From positions 3,078,001 to 3,142,000 of the forward strand of contig NZ_AP023213.1 in assembly GCF_014218275.1 (NCBI RefSeq): DNA of 64,000 nt. Direction: 5' to 3'. The position numbers were made by a program, and so were the translations under genes. Below, piece after piece: positions 9,677-18,559 of the stretch; positions within the stretch are counted from its first letter, which is position 1; every line of letters begins with the position of its first letter. Below the pieces are notes generated by a model. That model had not been told where the DNA came from and did not search any database. It was given only the letters and a program-made list of their open reading frames with translations. This stretch comes from Citrifermentans bremense. GTDB taxonomy: Bacteria; Desulfobacterota; Desulfuromonadia; Geobacterales; Geobacteraceae.

Positions 9677-10534
9677 TTATTTCTTGTCGATGTAGATGAC
9701 CGGTCTGGTCTGGGTACCTTCCGTATTCACGGGAAGGTAAAAGGCCTTTGCGTGTTTCCCGTGAGCTTGATGCAGTGTCGCCTGCGAAAATGAGAACGAG
9801 CGCTCCCCCGATTGCTTCATCCAATTAATGAGATTGGCGATAAATGCAGCATCAACTAAATCCACGAAAGTGGCTTTTTTAGGTGTGCTCCAGAACTTTT
9901 CTGATTGCCCGGCAACCTTGAACATCCTAGCTACATCAATTATCAGTACCTTCTCGCCGGTTGAGAAATGCCGCGCAATAAGCCACGACAAATTGAGTTT
10001 TTCCTCGAAGATGTCAGGAGCAAGAAGAATCTCTTTAAACAATTCCTCGGCCCTGAAATATGCCTTCTGGATGTAATTCAGGTCAGGAGGAATATTCTCG
10101 ATGATGGGATAGTGAGGCGTCAAGGACCACGTCCACGCTCTACCACTATTTTCACAGCTTAGGATTAACCGACCCACATAAAAACGGTTGTCCTTTATAC
10201 CGCTTTGGCTCACTCCTAACCCTCTAAGAACCTGGTTGGCTAGCTTTTTTTGCTCATCGGTCTTTTTGAGAAAAGAAAGCTCACGTTCAAGCTCTCTACG
10301 GATTTGGTCGATTTCCGCAATGATAGCCTTGGGGGCAGAGGCGTCCTGAAGGGGTTTGAAGGAAACCAGCTCAATTCTTCTCTCTATGCTTGCCGGAGGA
10401 AGATCCAGTCCTTTGGCTCTAGTGCTCCCTTGCCCCATTATGCGGTACAATTGAGCCTGATATCCTTTCATCTTGTTGAGCAATCCCTCATTCTCGATAT
10501 ATTTCTCAACGGCTGGGAATAACGAGTCCGCCAT
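9677..10534 (-). CDS. Hypothetical protein with central coiled coil
   Basis: 285 aa, unrecognised. The N-terminal third is helical. Around residues 70-110 there is a charged heptad-like stretch (IDQIRRELERELSFLKK). The C-terminal half looks alpha/beta, with hydrophobic strand VLIIDVARMF. Start ATG 10534 follows AGGAGATACGC; 14 bp separate it from the upstream helicase stop and 22 bp from the downstream ATPase. It is therefore a core member of the operon, possibly an adaptor between the UvrD-like helicase and the ATPases. No function can be assigned. Confidence 0.7.
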   Translation of the reverse strand: MADSLFPAVEKYIENEGLLNKMKGYQAQLYRIMGQGSTRAKGLDLPPASIERRIELVSFKPLQDASAPKAIIAEIDQIRRELERELSFLKKTDEQKKLANQVLRGLGVSQSGIKDNRFYVGRLILSCENSGRAWTWSLTPHYPIIENIPPDLNYIQKAYFRAEELFKEILLAPDIFEEKLNLSWLIARHFSTGEKVLIIDVARMFKVAGQSEKFWSTPKKATFVDLVDAAFIANLINWMKQSGERSFSFSQATLHQAHGKHAKAFYLPVNTEGTQTRPVIYIDKK

Positions 10535-10548
10535 GCGTATCTCCTAAA

Positions 10549-13053
10549 TCATTGATTTCTAATTATGTCCATCAATCCCGGGTTCACTTTCTGCAGTGCC
10601 CTTGGAAGCTCCTCACAAAACATTACCAACTGCAGTGCTGGTCTGGAAAGAGCCACATAGGCTCTATTTTTTGCAAAATTTAGGTTTCGATTTTCATCGT
10701 CGTCAAGACCTATTACAAAGCATGCATCGTATTCCAACCCTTTGATACGCTCAACACTTGTTGTAATCAAACGCCCTGAGGGATCTGATGCTGCCCATAA
10801 CGGTGCCAAAACGACGCCGCGCGATTCCAAACTTGCACGAATCTGTTCCATTGCCGTTTCGTCTTCGTTGACCTGCAGGAGCGCAATGGATCGAATTGAC
10901 GAACTTCTGCGCAACACGTTCAAACGCTGATGGATTCTTACAGCAAAGTCACTGAACTTGCTCAAAATAAGGAGTGGTTTGGAGCCCTCCACTTGATCAT
11001 TGACCTCGAACGGGGCGATTTCTCCAAAGACACTCTGATAGAACGATTGCAAAAACAGGCCAACCTGTCTGCTCTGCCTCATGTTCTTTGCAAATGGAAA
11101 GGACTGATAAACCCCCTTGTCCCGTAGTGAAATCCCGACCTTGAACGCTTCTGGTGTTTCCATGCCCCACACAGGGGAAACAATCTGATGGAAGTCGGCC
11201 GAAACGGTAAAGGCTCCATCCGGGTGCACTAAGGACCCTAGGAGAGCAGCTTGGGCAACACACAGGTCCTGAGCCTCGTCAACCATGACGTGCGTCCAGC
11301 GCATGCCATCCAACAGGCCGGTTACAGCTAGAGGATTCGGCATCTCTCTGAACCTTGCGCGTTGGTCTGTTTCGGATGGAAGTGCAAAGCGCAAAAGGAA
11401 TGCGAGCCAGGGGATTTCTTCTCTTCCAAACGATCGATTTTCCCAGTCTTCTCGGATTCCTTCAACAACTCTCTCTTCATCTATTTTGGCAGCCATGCCT
11501 TTCTTGATTCTCACCTTCCCGTCGTACACCTGCTCGCCAAAATATGCAAATAAGCAGTCGAGAGGGTCGTAAACCCAAAAAAGCCACTTATGAAACTCCG
11601 AATCAAAAGTACTCAGCACACCGATGCCTTGCATGGCAACACGAGCTTCTTCGTATTCTTTTCGTACCTCCCTATATAAGGCATCCATAGAATATCGTGA
11701 CCCTAAAGGGTCTTTCCCTGGTGTCCTCGTACCCTGTGCCCTAAGAGATTGGGCCAGCCGCTCAGCGATGGCAGACGTTTGCGCGGCCTCCGGTGTATCC
11801 AGCCATCGAGCTCCCTCTGCCTCAGCAAGTCTTGTGGCTATCTGACCTTCATACGATTGCCATAATTCCCTCAAAACCCGATCGGAACACAACCCGTAGA
11901 AAGCCATGCGGGCGCGTTCTTCCAAGTAGAATAGCTTTTTTCGCCGAGGGGCGGCGCCATGCTTGTAACTCCACACGTCATTAAGGTAGCCGCTTATGAA
12001 ACCATCAACAGGCTCGACGATTGAAGAAGGTATCTGTAGGCCTTTTTCGAGTAAATCCTTTGAGTATGCAACCAAATTTTCATTCGCTAAAAAAATCTTG
12101 GTTAAATTATCTGCGTATCTAACATTTTGACCAGTGCTGAGACGTTCATCCTGTTGATCATAAAGAAATCGAATACGCTGCATCGCAACGGTTGTCTTGC
12201 CGCTCCCAGGTGCACCAGTCACCAGCATCATACCATTCATTTTGCTCAAAAATGCTTCAACCTGATTCCTAGTCATTTGCAGTTTTACGGCTTTAAGGCC
12301 TGTAACTTGTGTCTCGGCCTTCCTGGTCCCGACCATTCCGCCTGGTTCATACAAACCGGTTAAGGCGGGAAGAACCTCAGAAAATTTCGCACGTGCTACT
12401 GGTGTCACAGAACGAAGGGTGTAGCCATGAGCTTTAATATCGACCGTTTCTCTTAGGTCCCCTGTCATAGCGATCTGGATGGCAGGATGAGTCCATGACA
12501 TGACGTTGATACGTTTCCCGTGGCGCACCAGCGGGTTGTTAGTACGAGTGTCCTCGTGAGCGTAAAGCAGCTGACTGAAAGTCTCTTTTTTTTCATTTTG
12601 CAGAGTTTCGGCCTTAATTTCAGCCATAACATGAAAAGGGACATTTCGTATGGCCATCAAATCAGTATGTCGCCTCCTGGCTTCCAACTCTCGTTCCTTA
12701 GCACTTTCAGACGACCCAAGAATTGTCGGCGCTTCGGAATACGACTTGAATTGTTGGGCTGCTTCCATTGCAGCCTCGGACACAAAGACGGCATTTTCCT
12801 GGTCGCGCTCCACCCTTTCACCCAGATTTGTTTTGCTACCGTGCACATCCTCAGAGAGCAGCCTCTTACCCACCTTCCCCGAAGGTTTTGAAATCTGCTC
12901 CGACCTGACTAAAGCATTCTTGCTTGCAAGAAACTCACGGTTTTCGTCAACATCAGAGAAATAAACTGTTATATATTGTCGAGATTGCTTAACTACCTTT
13001 CCTATACCGAGTTCAGGTGTATTAGGCAAAACTACAGAGCAGCCTACTTCCAT
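10549..13053 (-). CDS. UvrD/HelD-like superfamily 1 helicase with N-terminal SH3/CarD-like module
   Basis: 834 aa. Residues 1-50 carry a GIGKVVKQSRQYITVYF module similar in pattern to the start of the ATPase at 6887-8359. Walker A is GAPGSGKTT (280-288), motif II VDEAQDL near 624, and motifs V/VI TTSVERIKGLEYD and YVALSRPALQL near the C-terminus. A helical insertion of about 250 residues separates motif Ia from motif II. No nuclease domain is visible. Start ATG 13053 has GGGGGG upstream. The 289-bp gap before it holds a possible promoter. Likely role: DNA strand separation or removal of bound proteins. Confidence 0.8.
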   Translation of the reverse strand: MEVGCSVVLPNTPELGIGKVVKQSRQYITVYFSDVDENREFLASKNALVRSEQISKPSGKVGKRLLSEDVHGSKTNLGERVERDQENAVFVSEAAMEAAQQFKSYSEAPTILGSSESAKERELEARRRHTDLMAIRNVPFHVMAEIKAETLQNEKKETFSQLLYAHEDTRTNNPLVRHGKRINVMSWTHPAIQIAMTGDLRETVDIKAHGYTLRSVTPVARAKFSEVLPALTGLYEPGGMVGTRKAETQVTGLKAVKLQMTRNQVEAFLSKMNGMMLVTGAPGSGKTTVAMQRIRFLYDQQDERLSTGQNVRYADNLTKIFLANENLVAYSKDLLEKGLQIPSSIVEPVDGFISGYLNDVWSYKHGAAPRRKKLFYLEERARMAFYGLCSDRVLRELWQSYEGQIATRLAEAEGARWLDTPEAAQTSAIAERLAQSLRAQGTRTPGKDPLGSRYSMDALYREVRKEYEEARVAMQGIGVLSTFDSEFHKWLFWVYDPLDCLFAYFGEQVYDGKVRIKKGMAAKIDEERVVEGIREDWENRSFGREEIPWLAFLLRFALPSETDQRARFREMPNPLAVTGLLDGMRWTHVMVDEAQDLCVAQAALLGSLVHPDGAFTVSADFHQIVSPVWGMETPEAFKVGISLRDKGVYQSFPFAKNMRQSRQVGLFLQSFYQSVFGEIAPFEVNDQVEGSKPLLILSKFSDFAVRIHQRLNVLRRSSSIRSIALLQVNEDETAMEQIRASLESRGVVLAPLWAASDPSGRLITTSVERIKGLEYDACFVIGLDDDENRNLNFAKNRAYVALSRPALQLVMFCEELPRALQKVNPGLMDIIRNQ

Positions 13054-13110
13054 GACATTCCCCCCACAGTATATTATTTTTTATCAAACACATACCCATG
13101 TTAACAGGTC

Positions 13111-13332
13111 TCACTCTACCTCGGAAGTGAACCTCGCTATATCAGATGATGCGTCTCGAGGCTTCCCTTGTTCTGGCCGACAATGACCTTTTAGCAAGAC
13201 GGCATCCCACGAATGATCCAGAGATACCTGTATATCGGCGTCCACCTTATCCAATCTATAATTTTTTGTTTTTGGCCTCTTGAGAACCTTCCGCACCTGA
13301 AAATTGACTTTTGTTGCAGCGCTGCGTAACAA
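13111..13332 (-). CDS. Possible small basic protein
   Basis: 73 codons from a TTG at 13332, only 10 bp after the hydrolase stop. The protein is rich in Lys/Arg (LKRPKTKNYRLDK). A GAGGAAGG motif abuts the TTG, with poor spacing. It fills most of the 289-bp gap before the UvrD-like gene. It may be real and co-translated or simply an open frame in a leader. No family recognised. Confidence 0.25.
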   Translation of the reverse strand: MLRSAATKVNFQVRKVLKRPKTKNYRLDKVDADIQVSLDHSWDAVLLKGHCRPEQGKPRDASSDIARFTSEVE

Positions 13333-13342
13333 CCTTCCTCTT

Positions 13343-14197
13343 TCAATGGAGGGATTCCAGAAAAGCTCTGAAAAGCTCGCAGATAATAGGGATGCTCTTG
13401 CTCAACTGATGGTCGTCCTCCAGAAGGTGCAATTCGGCCTGATGCTTCAGGGCAAATTCCACCGAATTGCGACAGGGGACGATTTCATCGTGAAGACCAT
13501 GGACAATGGAGGTCCTCCTGGCATGTGGGGAGGGAAATTGTTCCGGGTACCCGGGAATCCAAAAAGCCGGCGCCATGAGGAAGAGACCGTCTACCTTGTA
13601 ATGGCTAGATGAGACGGTCGCCACATAACCGCCCATACTTGAACCAACCAATACATTCAAACCGTTACTGGGCTTGAATTCACAAAGGTGGCGTTTAACC
13701 CGTTCCATCGGATCGAACTCGTTACAGTAATCGATGCTGACGACATGAAAGCCTATGCCTGCGGCAACCTTGGCCATCGCCGAAATCTTTGTTCCCCATG
13801 GTCCGGATTCCTTCCCGTGCGAGAAGCAGACGGTGTGGGAGCGATCATCATTCCTTTTCAGGCAAAGTCCCAACCAATCCTCACGGTTCCATGACACCTC
13901 ATTATCGGCTTCCACCTCATTCCAGACCACATCGGCAAACCCGGGATGCACGTACAGGGGGTACAATTGCCGCCAGGGATAGCGTGAAAGCAGCCGCAGA
14001 GCGCCTTGCCAGCCACTTACCGCGGGAGAGGATGAGGTGTGCTGCACCCCTGCAGCATCCTCCTGCGAGAGCATCGATTTGATGGTGCTCTCATCGGTGC
14101 TGAGCTGAAAGCGCCACTTCCCCTGGCGAGTTTTCCAACCATACAGGCTTATCCCGCCGCCATCACCAACCACTTCGAGAATTTTTTCCTTCTTCAT
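13343..14197 (-). CDS. Alpha/beta hydrolase with N-terminal accessory domain
   Basis: 284 aa from ATG 14197, selected over an upstream GTG because AAGGGTGAG precedes it. Residues 1-110 form a small beta-rich domain of unknown role (SLYGWKTRQGKWRFQL). The C-terminal part is a YqiA-like alpha/beta hydrolase: HGKESGPWGTK near the oxyanion region, nucleophile elbow VGSSMGGYVA (Ser), acid site GLHDEIVP (Asp) and a late DDHQL (His). The catalytic triad looks complete. It lies between defence-type helicase genes, so it may be an effector or accessory esterase. The substrate cannot be deduced. Confidence 0.8.
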   Translation of the reverse strand: MKKEKILEVVGDGGGISLYGWKTRQGKWRFQLSTDESTIKSMLSQEDAAGVQHTSSSPAVSGWQGALRLLSRYPWRQLYPLYVHPGFADVVWNEVEADNEVSWNREDWLGLCLKRNDDRSHTVCFSHGKESGPWGTKISAMAKVAAGIGFHVVSIDYCNEFDPMERVKRHLCEFKPSNGLNVLVGSSMGGYVATVSSSHYKVDGLFLMAPAFWIPGYPEQFPSPHARRTSIVHGLHDEIVPCRNSVEFALKHQAELHLLEDDHQLSKSIPIICELFRAFLESLH

Positions 14198-14263
14198 ATT
14201 ACTCACCCTTACTACAGAGTCTGCCCAAGGTGGCACCACTTACCAGCGTGGTTGAGGTGGCGC

Positions 14264-14632
14264 TTATGCCTTGCGCGGTGGCAGGGAGCCGATCTTCATC
14301 GGGTCATAAAGAGCCTGAATGTCTGAAAAGGCGGAGAGAGCGTTGGCGACCAGAACCAGCTTTTTGATTACCTCTCGGTTTTCGGCATCACCTCCCAGAT
14401 CGCGGATACATGCGATGATGCAATCACGCAAGGTATTCGCCCAGATGGCGTAACGAGACACCGTGGCGTCACCGCCATTTGCCTGGTTCATCGCGGCGCG
14501 CTCCAGACGTGGGAAGATAAGCTCCAGGCAACCATCCTGGCAGGCCTCGCCCACCTTGAGAGTAAGAGAGTTCTGATACCATTGGATCAGCTCCTGAATC
14601 TGTTCTTCTTTAGTTTGCGTTGCCTTGCTCAA
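14264..14632 (-). CDS. Small helical hypothetical protein
   Basis: 122 aa, predicted all-helical, from a TTG start at 14632 with GAGGGAG upstream. It ends with a basic SLPPRKA tail. It sits 48 bp after the NERD helicase stop and 66 bp before the hydrolase start on the same strand, which supports co-expression. No motif or family was recognised. Confidence 0.6.
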   Translation of the reverse strand: MSKATQTKEEQIQELIQWYQNSLTLKVGEACQDGCLELIFPRLERAAMNQANGGDATVSRYAIWANTLRDCIIACIRDLGGDAENREVIKKLVLVANALSAFSDIQALYDPMKIGSLPPRKA

Positions 14633-14680
14633 CTGAGGCTCCCTCGTTTTATTATCTGGCGCCGCTTTTTTTCGCTAGGA

Positions 14681-16534
14681 CTAACATGACTTCGCCTCTG
14701 CAATAAGGCGCTCCATCAGGTTCGTCTTTCTGACAAAGGTTATCTCTAATTGGTAACGAGCACGAGTGACCCCGACATAGGCTAGACTATCGATCTGCTC
14801 CTGCGTCCAACGCTCGCCCGGTTCCAGGGCGTCGAGCCCGACTATGAATACGCAGGCGAAATCCAGGCCCTTGGCGCTGTGAATCGTGGTAATTGTCACG
14901 CTGCTTGAGGTGATGTCGTGAGAGCGCTTGGCGCGGTAATCCTCCGAGAGCCACTTGTTGAGGATGCCGCGACTGTCAAGCGCTGCTGCGATCTGGTCCG
15001 GGACGCTGGGGGAGTCGACCGGTTCCGTCCGCTTCATCGTGTACATGACCGCGATTTCGGATAGATGGAAACTGCCGGCATCCAAGAGGGTTCTGATCTC
15101 CTTGGCAACGTGATCTATGACCTTCTCGATGCTGGCGAATTGTTTTACGGTCGGACACGGACCACTGGAGATGCGCGTGTCGGGAAACAGGGCGTGCTGC
15201 GGGTGCTCTCCCTCCCCGCCTCCCTGCGACGAAGCGCCGAAGCGAAAACGGTTGGCGAAGCCGGTGATCTCTTTGGTGTTGCGGTAGATGATGTTTAGCT
15301 GACGAACGCGCCCTTTGACGTTGATGCCAACACTTTTCCAGTTCCGCTTCTGACCGTACAGGTCCTGTCCCTCGTCCAGGGCGACCGTGAGGTAGTCGGT
15401 CTTCCGGTTCATGCATTTCATAACCACCTGCAGCATCCGGTCCGAGAAGTCCTGCCCTTCGTCAACCAGGATGGCGTCGTACATCATGGCATCCGGCAGG
15501 TCCTTGGAGAGCGCGTCCTCCATTACGATGTCGTAATAGTCCATGTCCTGTTTTTCGTGCTGGACCTTCTCACCAGTGAGGCGCTCGCACAATTCATAGA
15601 AGTGCAGCACTTCCACACCGTCCGGTCCGAGTGGCGCCCCCTGCGCCGCCAGCAGACGGCGCAGATAGTTCACCAGAGTCACGTTGTAGCATAGGAGCAG
15701 GATGCGCTTCACCGCCGGATTGTACTTCTTGAGATACACAGCCTGGTGCACAAGCACCAGGGTCTTGCCGCAACCTGACGGTCCGGAAACCAGTCGATGG
15801 CCTCCGTTGAACCTCCTGGCGACCGCCTCTTGGTGCAAGTCCAGCAACCTAACGTTGTGGTCATGATTCTTTAATTCATCCTGCATACCACGATCAATCG
15901 TATTGATCCTTATTGTCGGGTACAGCAGCTGACGCAGGTGGTTCAGTTCGTGAGACGAGATGTGGCAGGGGAATACCGGCTCGAAGCGCTCACGGATGGC
16001 ATCGTGAAAGGCTTTACCGGTCGGATCGCACAGGTTGTGGTCAAGATCGTCCCAGAAGAAGATTTTGGAAATGGGAATGATGCCGTCGTTGGGAAAACGC
16101 TCCCTGTAGGCAAAGGAGTCGATGTTGGTGAAAACAACGCCGTGGGAAATGGGAATTTTCGGCTTTCCCTGTGCGAATCCGTCTCGGTTCACCAGTCTGC
16201 CGTCGTTGCGGATGCAGTCGAGCAGGTTACGGACGTAGGCCCGGGCCTGCTCGTGGGGATTGGTACGAGATTCTTCCTTGAACCCAGACCTGATCTTGAA
16301 CGTCTTCGGATTCGCCTCGCAGATCTGGTCAATGCACCAGTCCTTGACCTCGAAAACGATTAGACCTATGTCCGGGGAGTAGAGGATGAAGTCCGGTTCT
16401 GAGTCGCCGATGTCCGGGGAGTACCAGACTATGAACCGGTCGTCGGGTTTGGCGGCTACCTTCAGGAAACGGTAGAAAGCCTCCTCCCCGGTAGTGGTGA
16501 ACTGTTCGACATCATCAGGTATCAATATGGGCAT
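14681..16534 (-). CDS. NERD nuclease-domain UvrD-type helicase
   Basis: 617 aa. ATG 16534 is preferred because CAGGTGAG precedes it and the paralogue at 27743 starts at the same residue. The N-terminal NERD (PD-(D/E)xK) domain shows EPDF (Asp48) and IVFEVKDW (Glu62, Lys64). The superfamily 1 helicase follows: GPSGCGKT, ILVDEGQDF, IIYRNTKEI, TIHSAKGLDF and YVGVTRARYQL. Such NERD-helicases couple DNA unwinding to cleavage and are frequent in defence islands. A 390-bp intergenic space upstream separates it from the WYL gene. An internally deleted relative lies at 27492-27743. Confidence 0.88.
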   Translation of the reverse strand: MPILIPDDVEQFTTTGEEAFYRFLKVAAKPDDRFIVWYSPDIGDSEPDFILYSPDIGLIVFEVKDWCIDQICEANPKTFKIRSGFKEESRTNPHEQARAYVRNLLDCIRNDGRLVNRDGFAQGKPKIPISHGVVFTNIDSFAYRERFPNDGIIPISKIFFWDDLDHNLCDPTGKAFHDAIRERFEPVFPCHISSHELNHLRQLLYPTIRINTIDRGMQDELKNHDHNVRLLDLHQEAVARRFNGGHRLVSGPSGCGKTLVLVHQAVYLKKYNPAVKRILLLCYNVTLVNYLRRLLAAQGAPLGPDGVEVLHFYELCERLTGEKVQHEKQDMDYYDIVMEDALSKDLPDAMMYDAILVDEGQDFSDRMLQVVMKCMNRKTDYLTVALDEGQDLYGQKRNWKSVGINVKGRVRQLNIIYRNTKEITGFANRFRFGASSQGGGEGEHPQHALFPDTRISSGPCPTVKQFASIEKVIDHVAKEIRTLLDAGSFHLSEIAVMYTMKRTEPVDSPSVPDQIAAALDSRGILNKWLSEDYRAKRSHDITSSSVTITTIHSAKGLDFACVFIVGLDALEPGERWTQEQIDSLAYVGVTRARYQLEITFVRKTNLMERLIAEAKSC

Positions 16535-16926
16535 AAATTTGTACTCACCTGAGTGCCAGCACTGGGCAGTATGACGGGTGTGGAAAGAAGCCTTCACTCA
16601 CCAGCCTCACATCCTAATATTTTTCTCCGTTATCGCTCTCCATTCGGGGTCAAATTACGGCCGCCTTCTTGAACTCATTGCCGCAATTTCCTGGAGTACC
16701 AAAACGACTGGGATCGCTGAGTTGAAAGTATGTCAAATTCAGGAACTCGGCAACGGATTCACAATGATCCTGGCTCTGACAGTCAAAAGGTTCTGACAGT
16801 CAAAAACATTCATCCTTAGGCACCTCAACCGATCATTGCATTTATCTGTGGTGTTTCGGCCACGATTTGCATTCGGCGCTCACAGCGTACACGAGGCACC
16901 CCCCCATCTAGCGTCCCATATTTGCA
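16535..16926. other. Intergenic leader between WYL gene and NERD helicase
   Basis: About 390 bp with no convincing gene. It holds a tandem direct repeat (listed separately) and probably the promoter of the helicase-led operon. Confidence 0.5.
16775..16805. repeat. Tandem direct repeat TCTGACAGTCAAAA
   Basis: The 14-bp unit TCTGACAGTCAAAA occurs at 16775-16788 and again at 16792-16805, a 17-bp step. It lies between the WYL gene stop and the helicase start. A repeat this close to a regulator gene may be an operator, though it could be a duplication of no function. Confidence 0.5.
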
Positions 16927-17898
16927 TTAATGGTGGAGATAGCGGGATGACATCTGTTCTATTTCCAGCGCAACCTTTTGGCGAAGCCACTCTGGCTCGA
17001 CAACCACAACTTGCGAGCCGTGTTTCAGTATTTCCATAACTATTTCCGCTTCATGCGAGGCGGATATGGTTAGCAGCAACGAACCATCTGCCTCAATCAC
17101 CTCTTTCTGCCCCTCGTGCCATAGTTCACCCCTGACCCATCGGGCACGGTCCGGGGTGAATCGAAGTACCACGTCAAAACTCTTTCGGTTCTGGAAGATG
17201 CCGAAGGTATTAGAAAGAAAAGGCCGCCACTCCTCGTTTGCACGGAACTTGAATAAATCCTCCTCAACCCGCGGGAACGTCATCCGCCCCAGCACGAAGT
17301 CCCGCCAGTCGCTGCGCAAACGGCAGAATGCAATGAGGTGCCAGTTCCCCATATAGTTCACCATGTGGTGCGGCTCTACGGTGCGCATTGTGCAGTTGCT
17401 GGCGGTCGGGGAATAGTAGCAGAACGAGAGGAGCTTTCCCTGCAGAATGGCGGAGGTTACTACCTTGAAGGTGAGCGGATCTGTGGGGCTAATCCCCTTC
17501 CAGCGGAAGGAAAAGGCATCCTCTGGCTTGGCACGCCCCGGAAGGTTGGCGGCCAGGAGTGATCCGAGACGGCGAGAGACTTTCTCGAGGTCCTCAGCTA
17601 AAGAGCCGGCCGATGCCTCTGTTATCAATTTGCGGGAAATGAGCAGGGCTAGGAGCTCCGCTTCCGAGATGCGGGTCACCGGCAGTTGGAAACTGGAGTC
17701 GGTGTATCGGTACCCCTTGTGGGAAAGCAGGTATTCAAGTGGGGCCTGCAGACGGTCACGGAAATAATCGATTGAGCGTTGGGCAGTCTTGGTGCTAATT
17801 TCGAATTGGGCTGCAAGCTTGAATGCGTTGGGGTAACGATCGCGTCTGGCCTCGTTGTCAAACCAGATGAACCGCTCCAAGAACAGTTGTTCGCCCAC
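16927..17898 (-). CDS. WYL-domain transcriptional regulator (first copy)
   Basis: 323 aa. The N-terminal winged HTH includes FKLAAQFEISTKTAQRSIDY (residues 26-45). The WYL-like core follows with RTVEPHHMVNYMGNWHLIAF and RDFVLGRMTF, and a WCX-type C-terminus DVVLRFTPDRARWVRGELW. WYL proteins bind ligands, often nucleotides, and commonly repress defence operons (BrxR, CapW). Its place at the head of the minus-strand series and the perfect palindrome about 185 bp upstream agree with an autoregulated controller of that series. The effector molecule is unknown. Confidence 0.88.
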   Translation of the reverse strand: MGEQLFLERFIWFDNEARRDRYPNAFKLAAQFEISTKTAQRSIDYFRDRLQAPLEYLLSHKGYRYTDSSFQLPVTRISEAELLALLISRKLITEASAGSLAEDLEKVSRRLGSLLAANLPGRAKPEDAFSFRWKGISPTDPLTFKVVTSAILQGKLLSFCYYSPTASNCTMRTVEPHHMVNYMGNWHLIAFCRLRSDWRDFVLGRMTFPRVEEDLFKFRANEEWRPFLSNTFGIFQNRKSFDVVLRFTPDRARWVRGELWHEGQKEVIEADGSLLLTISASHEAEIVMEILKHGSQVVVVEPEWLRQKVALEIEQMSSRYLHH

Positions 17899-18081
17899 CT
17901 CGCCCCCATTACCTCATTAAAATTAAAACGCGCCAAATATACACGCAAAAATCTAGGACGTCAAATAGGGAATAGAAAAGGACGCCACGTTCTCCCCTGA
18001 GCAAGCGAAGCAAAGCGGCTATGGCTCGCACAGATCTGCCCTCAAAGAGTGGCAGCACTCGTAGCTTTCTAACGGGAGCTA

Positions 18082-18113
18082 TTACTATACATAACACTAA
18101 TTATGTATAGTAA
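18082..18113. promoter_or_regulatory. Perfect 13-bp inverted repeat, probable operator
   Basis: TTACTATACATAA and its exact reverse complement TTATGTATAGTAA flank a 6-bp spacer (CACTAA). This is the longest perfect palindrome I noticed in the window. It lies upstream of the WYL regulator gene and close to -10-like TATACAT/TATGTATAGT sequences, so it is a good candidate for a WYL operator. Confidence 0.6.
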
Positions 18114-18183
18114 AGTACTATGGCGGCCCCGGTTTTCTTGGACACGAAAATGAGGTAAATTTACGTATTCAAGGAGGTCGTCA

Positions 18184-18480
18184 ATGGAAAAGAATGGTAA
18201 TCGTGCCGGTGCAGCGGAAGGAGAGCGTAGCGATACTTCCGCTGCATCGGAAATTAAACGTTGGAGCGCCAGTCCAGGGACAGCCCAAGAAACACGATGG
18301 CAAGATCATCACGACGGCTCCCAATGTCATGTGGGGTTACCGACGGCACCAAGGTATTCACCTCGGAAGAGGGCTGGTGCGGGCTGTTTACCGCCGTTGA
18401 ACACTGGAATGCCGAATGTGTCGGCTGGCATGTGACCAAAAATGGTGATCGGTTTGCTACCCTACAACCGTCGTGCTGGT
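18184..18480 (+). pseudogene. IS3-family transposase (OrfB) remnant
   Basis: No single frame is open, but two frames together give an IS3-type DDE core start: KKHDGKIITTAPNVMWG in one frame, then after a shift near 18335 TDGTKVFTSEEGWCGLF, VEHWNAECVGWHVTKNG and DRFATLQP. The N-terminal HTH and the later catalytic residues are missing. It is a dead insertion-sequence fragment lying between the WYL gene and the PLD gene. Confidence 0.7.
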
Positions 18481-18559
18481 GGGGTTGCGAACATTGGTTC
18501 ATAATAGCTCCTCTCATTGCAAATCGTAAGACACTCTCAACACCGCGGCGGGTTCACCG

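Noticed and set aside
1-13053. Complete BREX or DISARM system
   Set aside because: BrxD- and BrxHI-like proteins and PLD/SNF2 proteins occur, but PglX, PglZ, BrxC, DrmA and DrmB are absent from the window.
15938-16363. Plus-strand frame inside the NERD helicase gene
   Set aside because: It is an antisense shadow of a well-supported coding frame, with Val/Gly-rich composition and no ribosome site.
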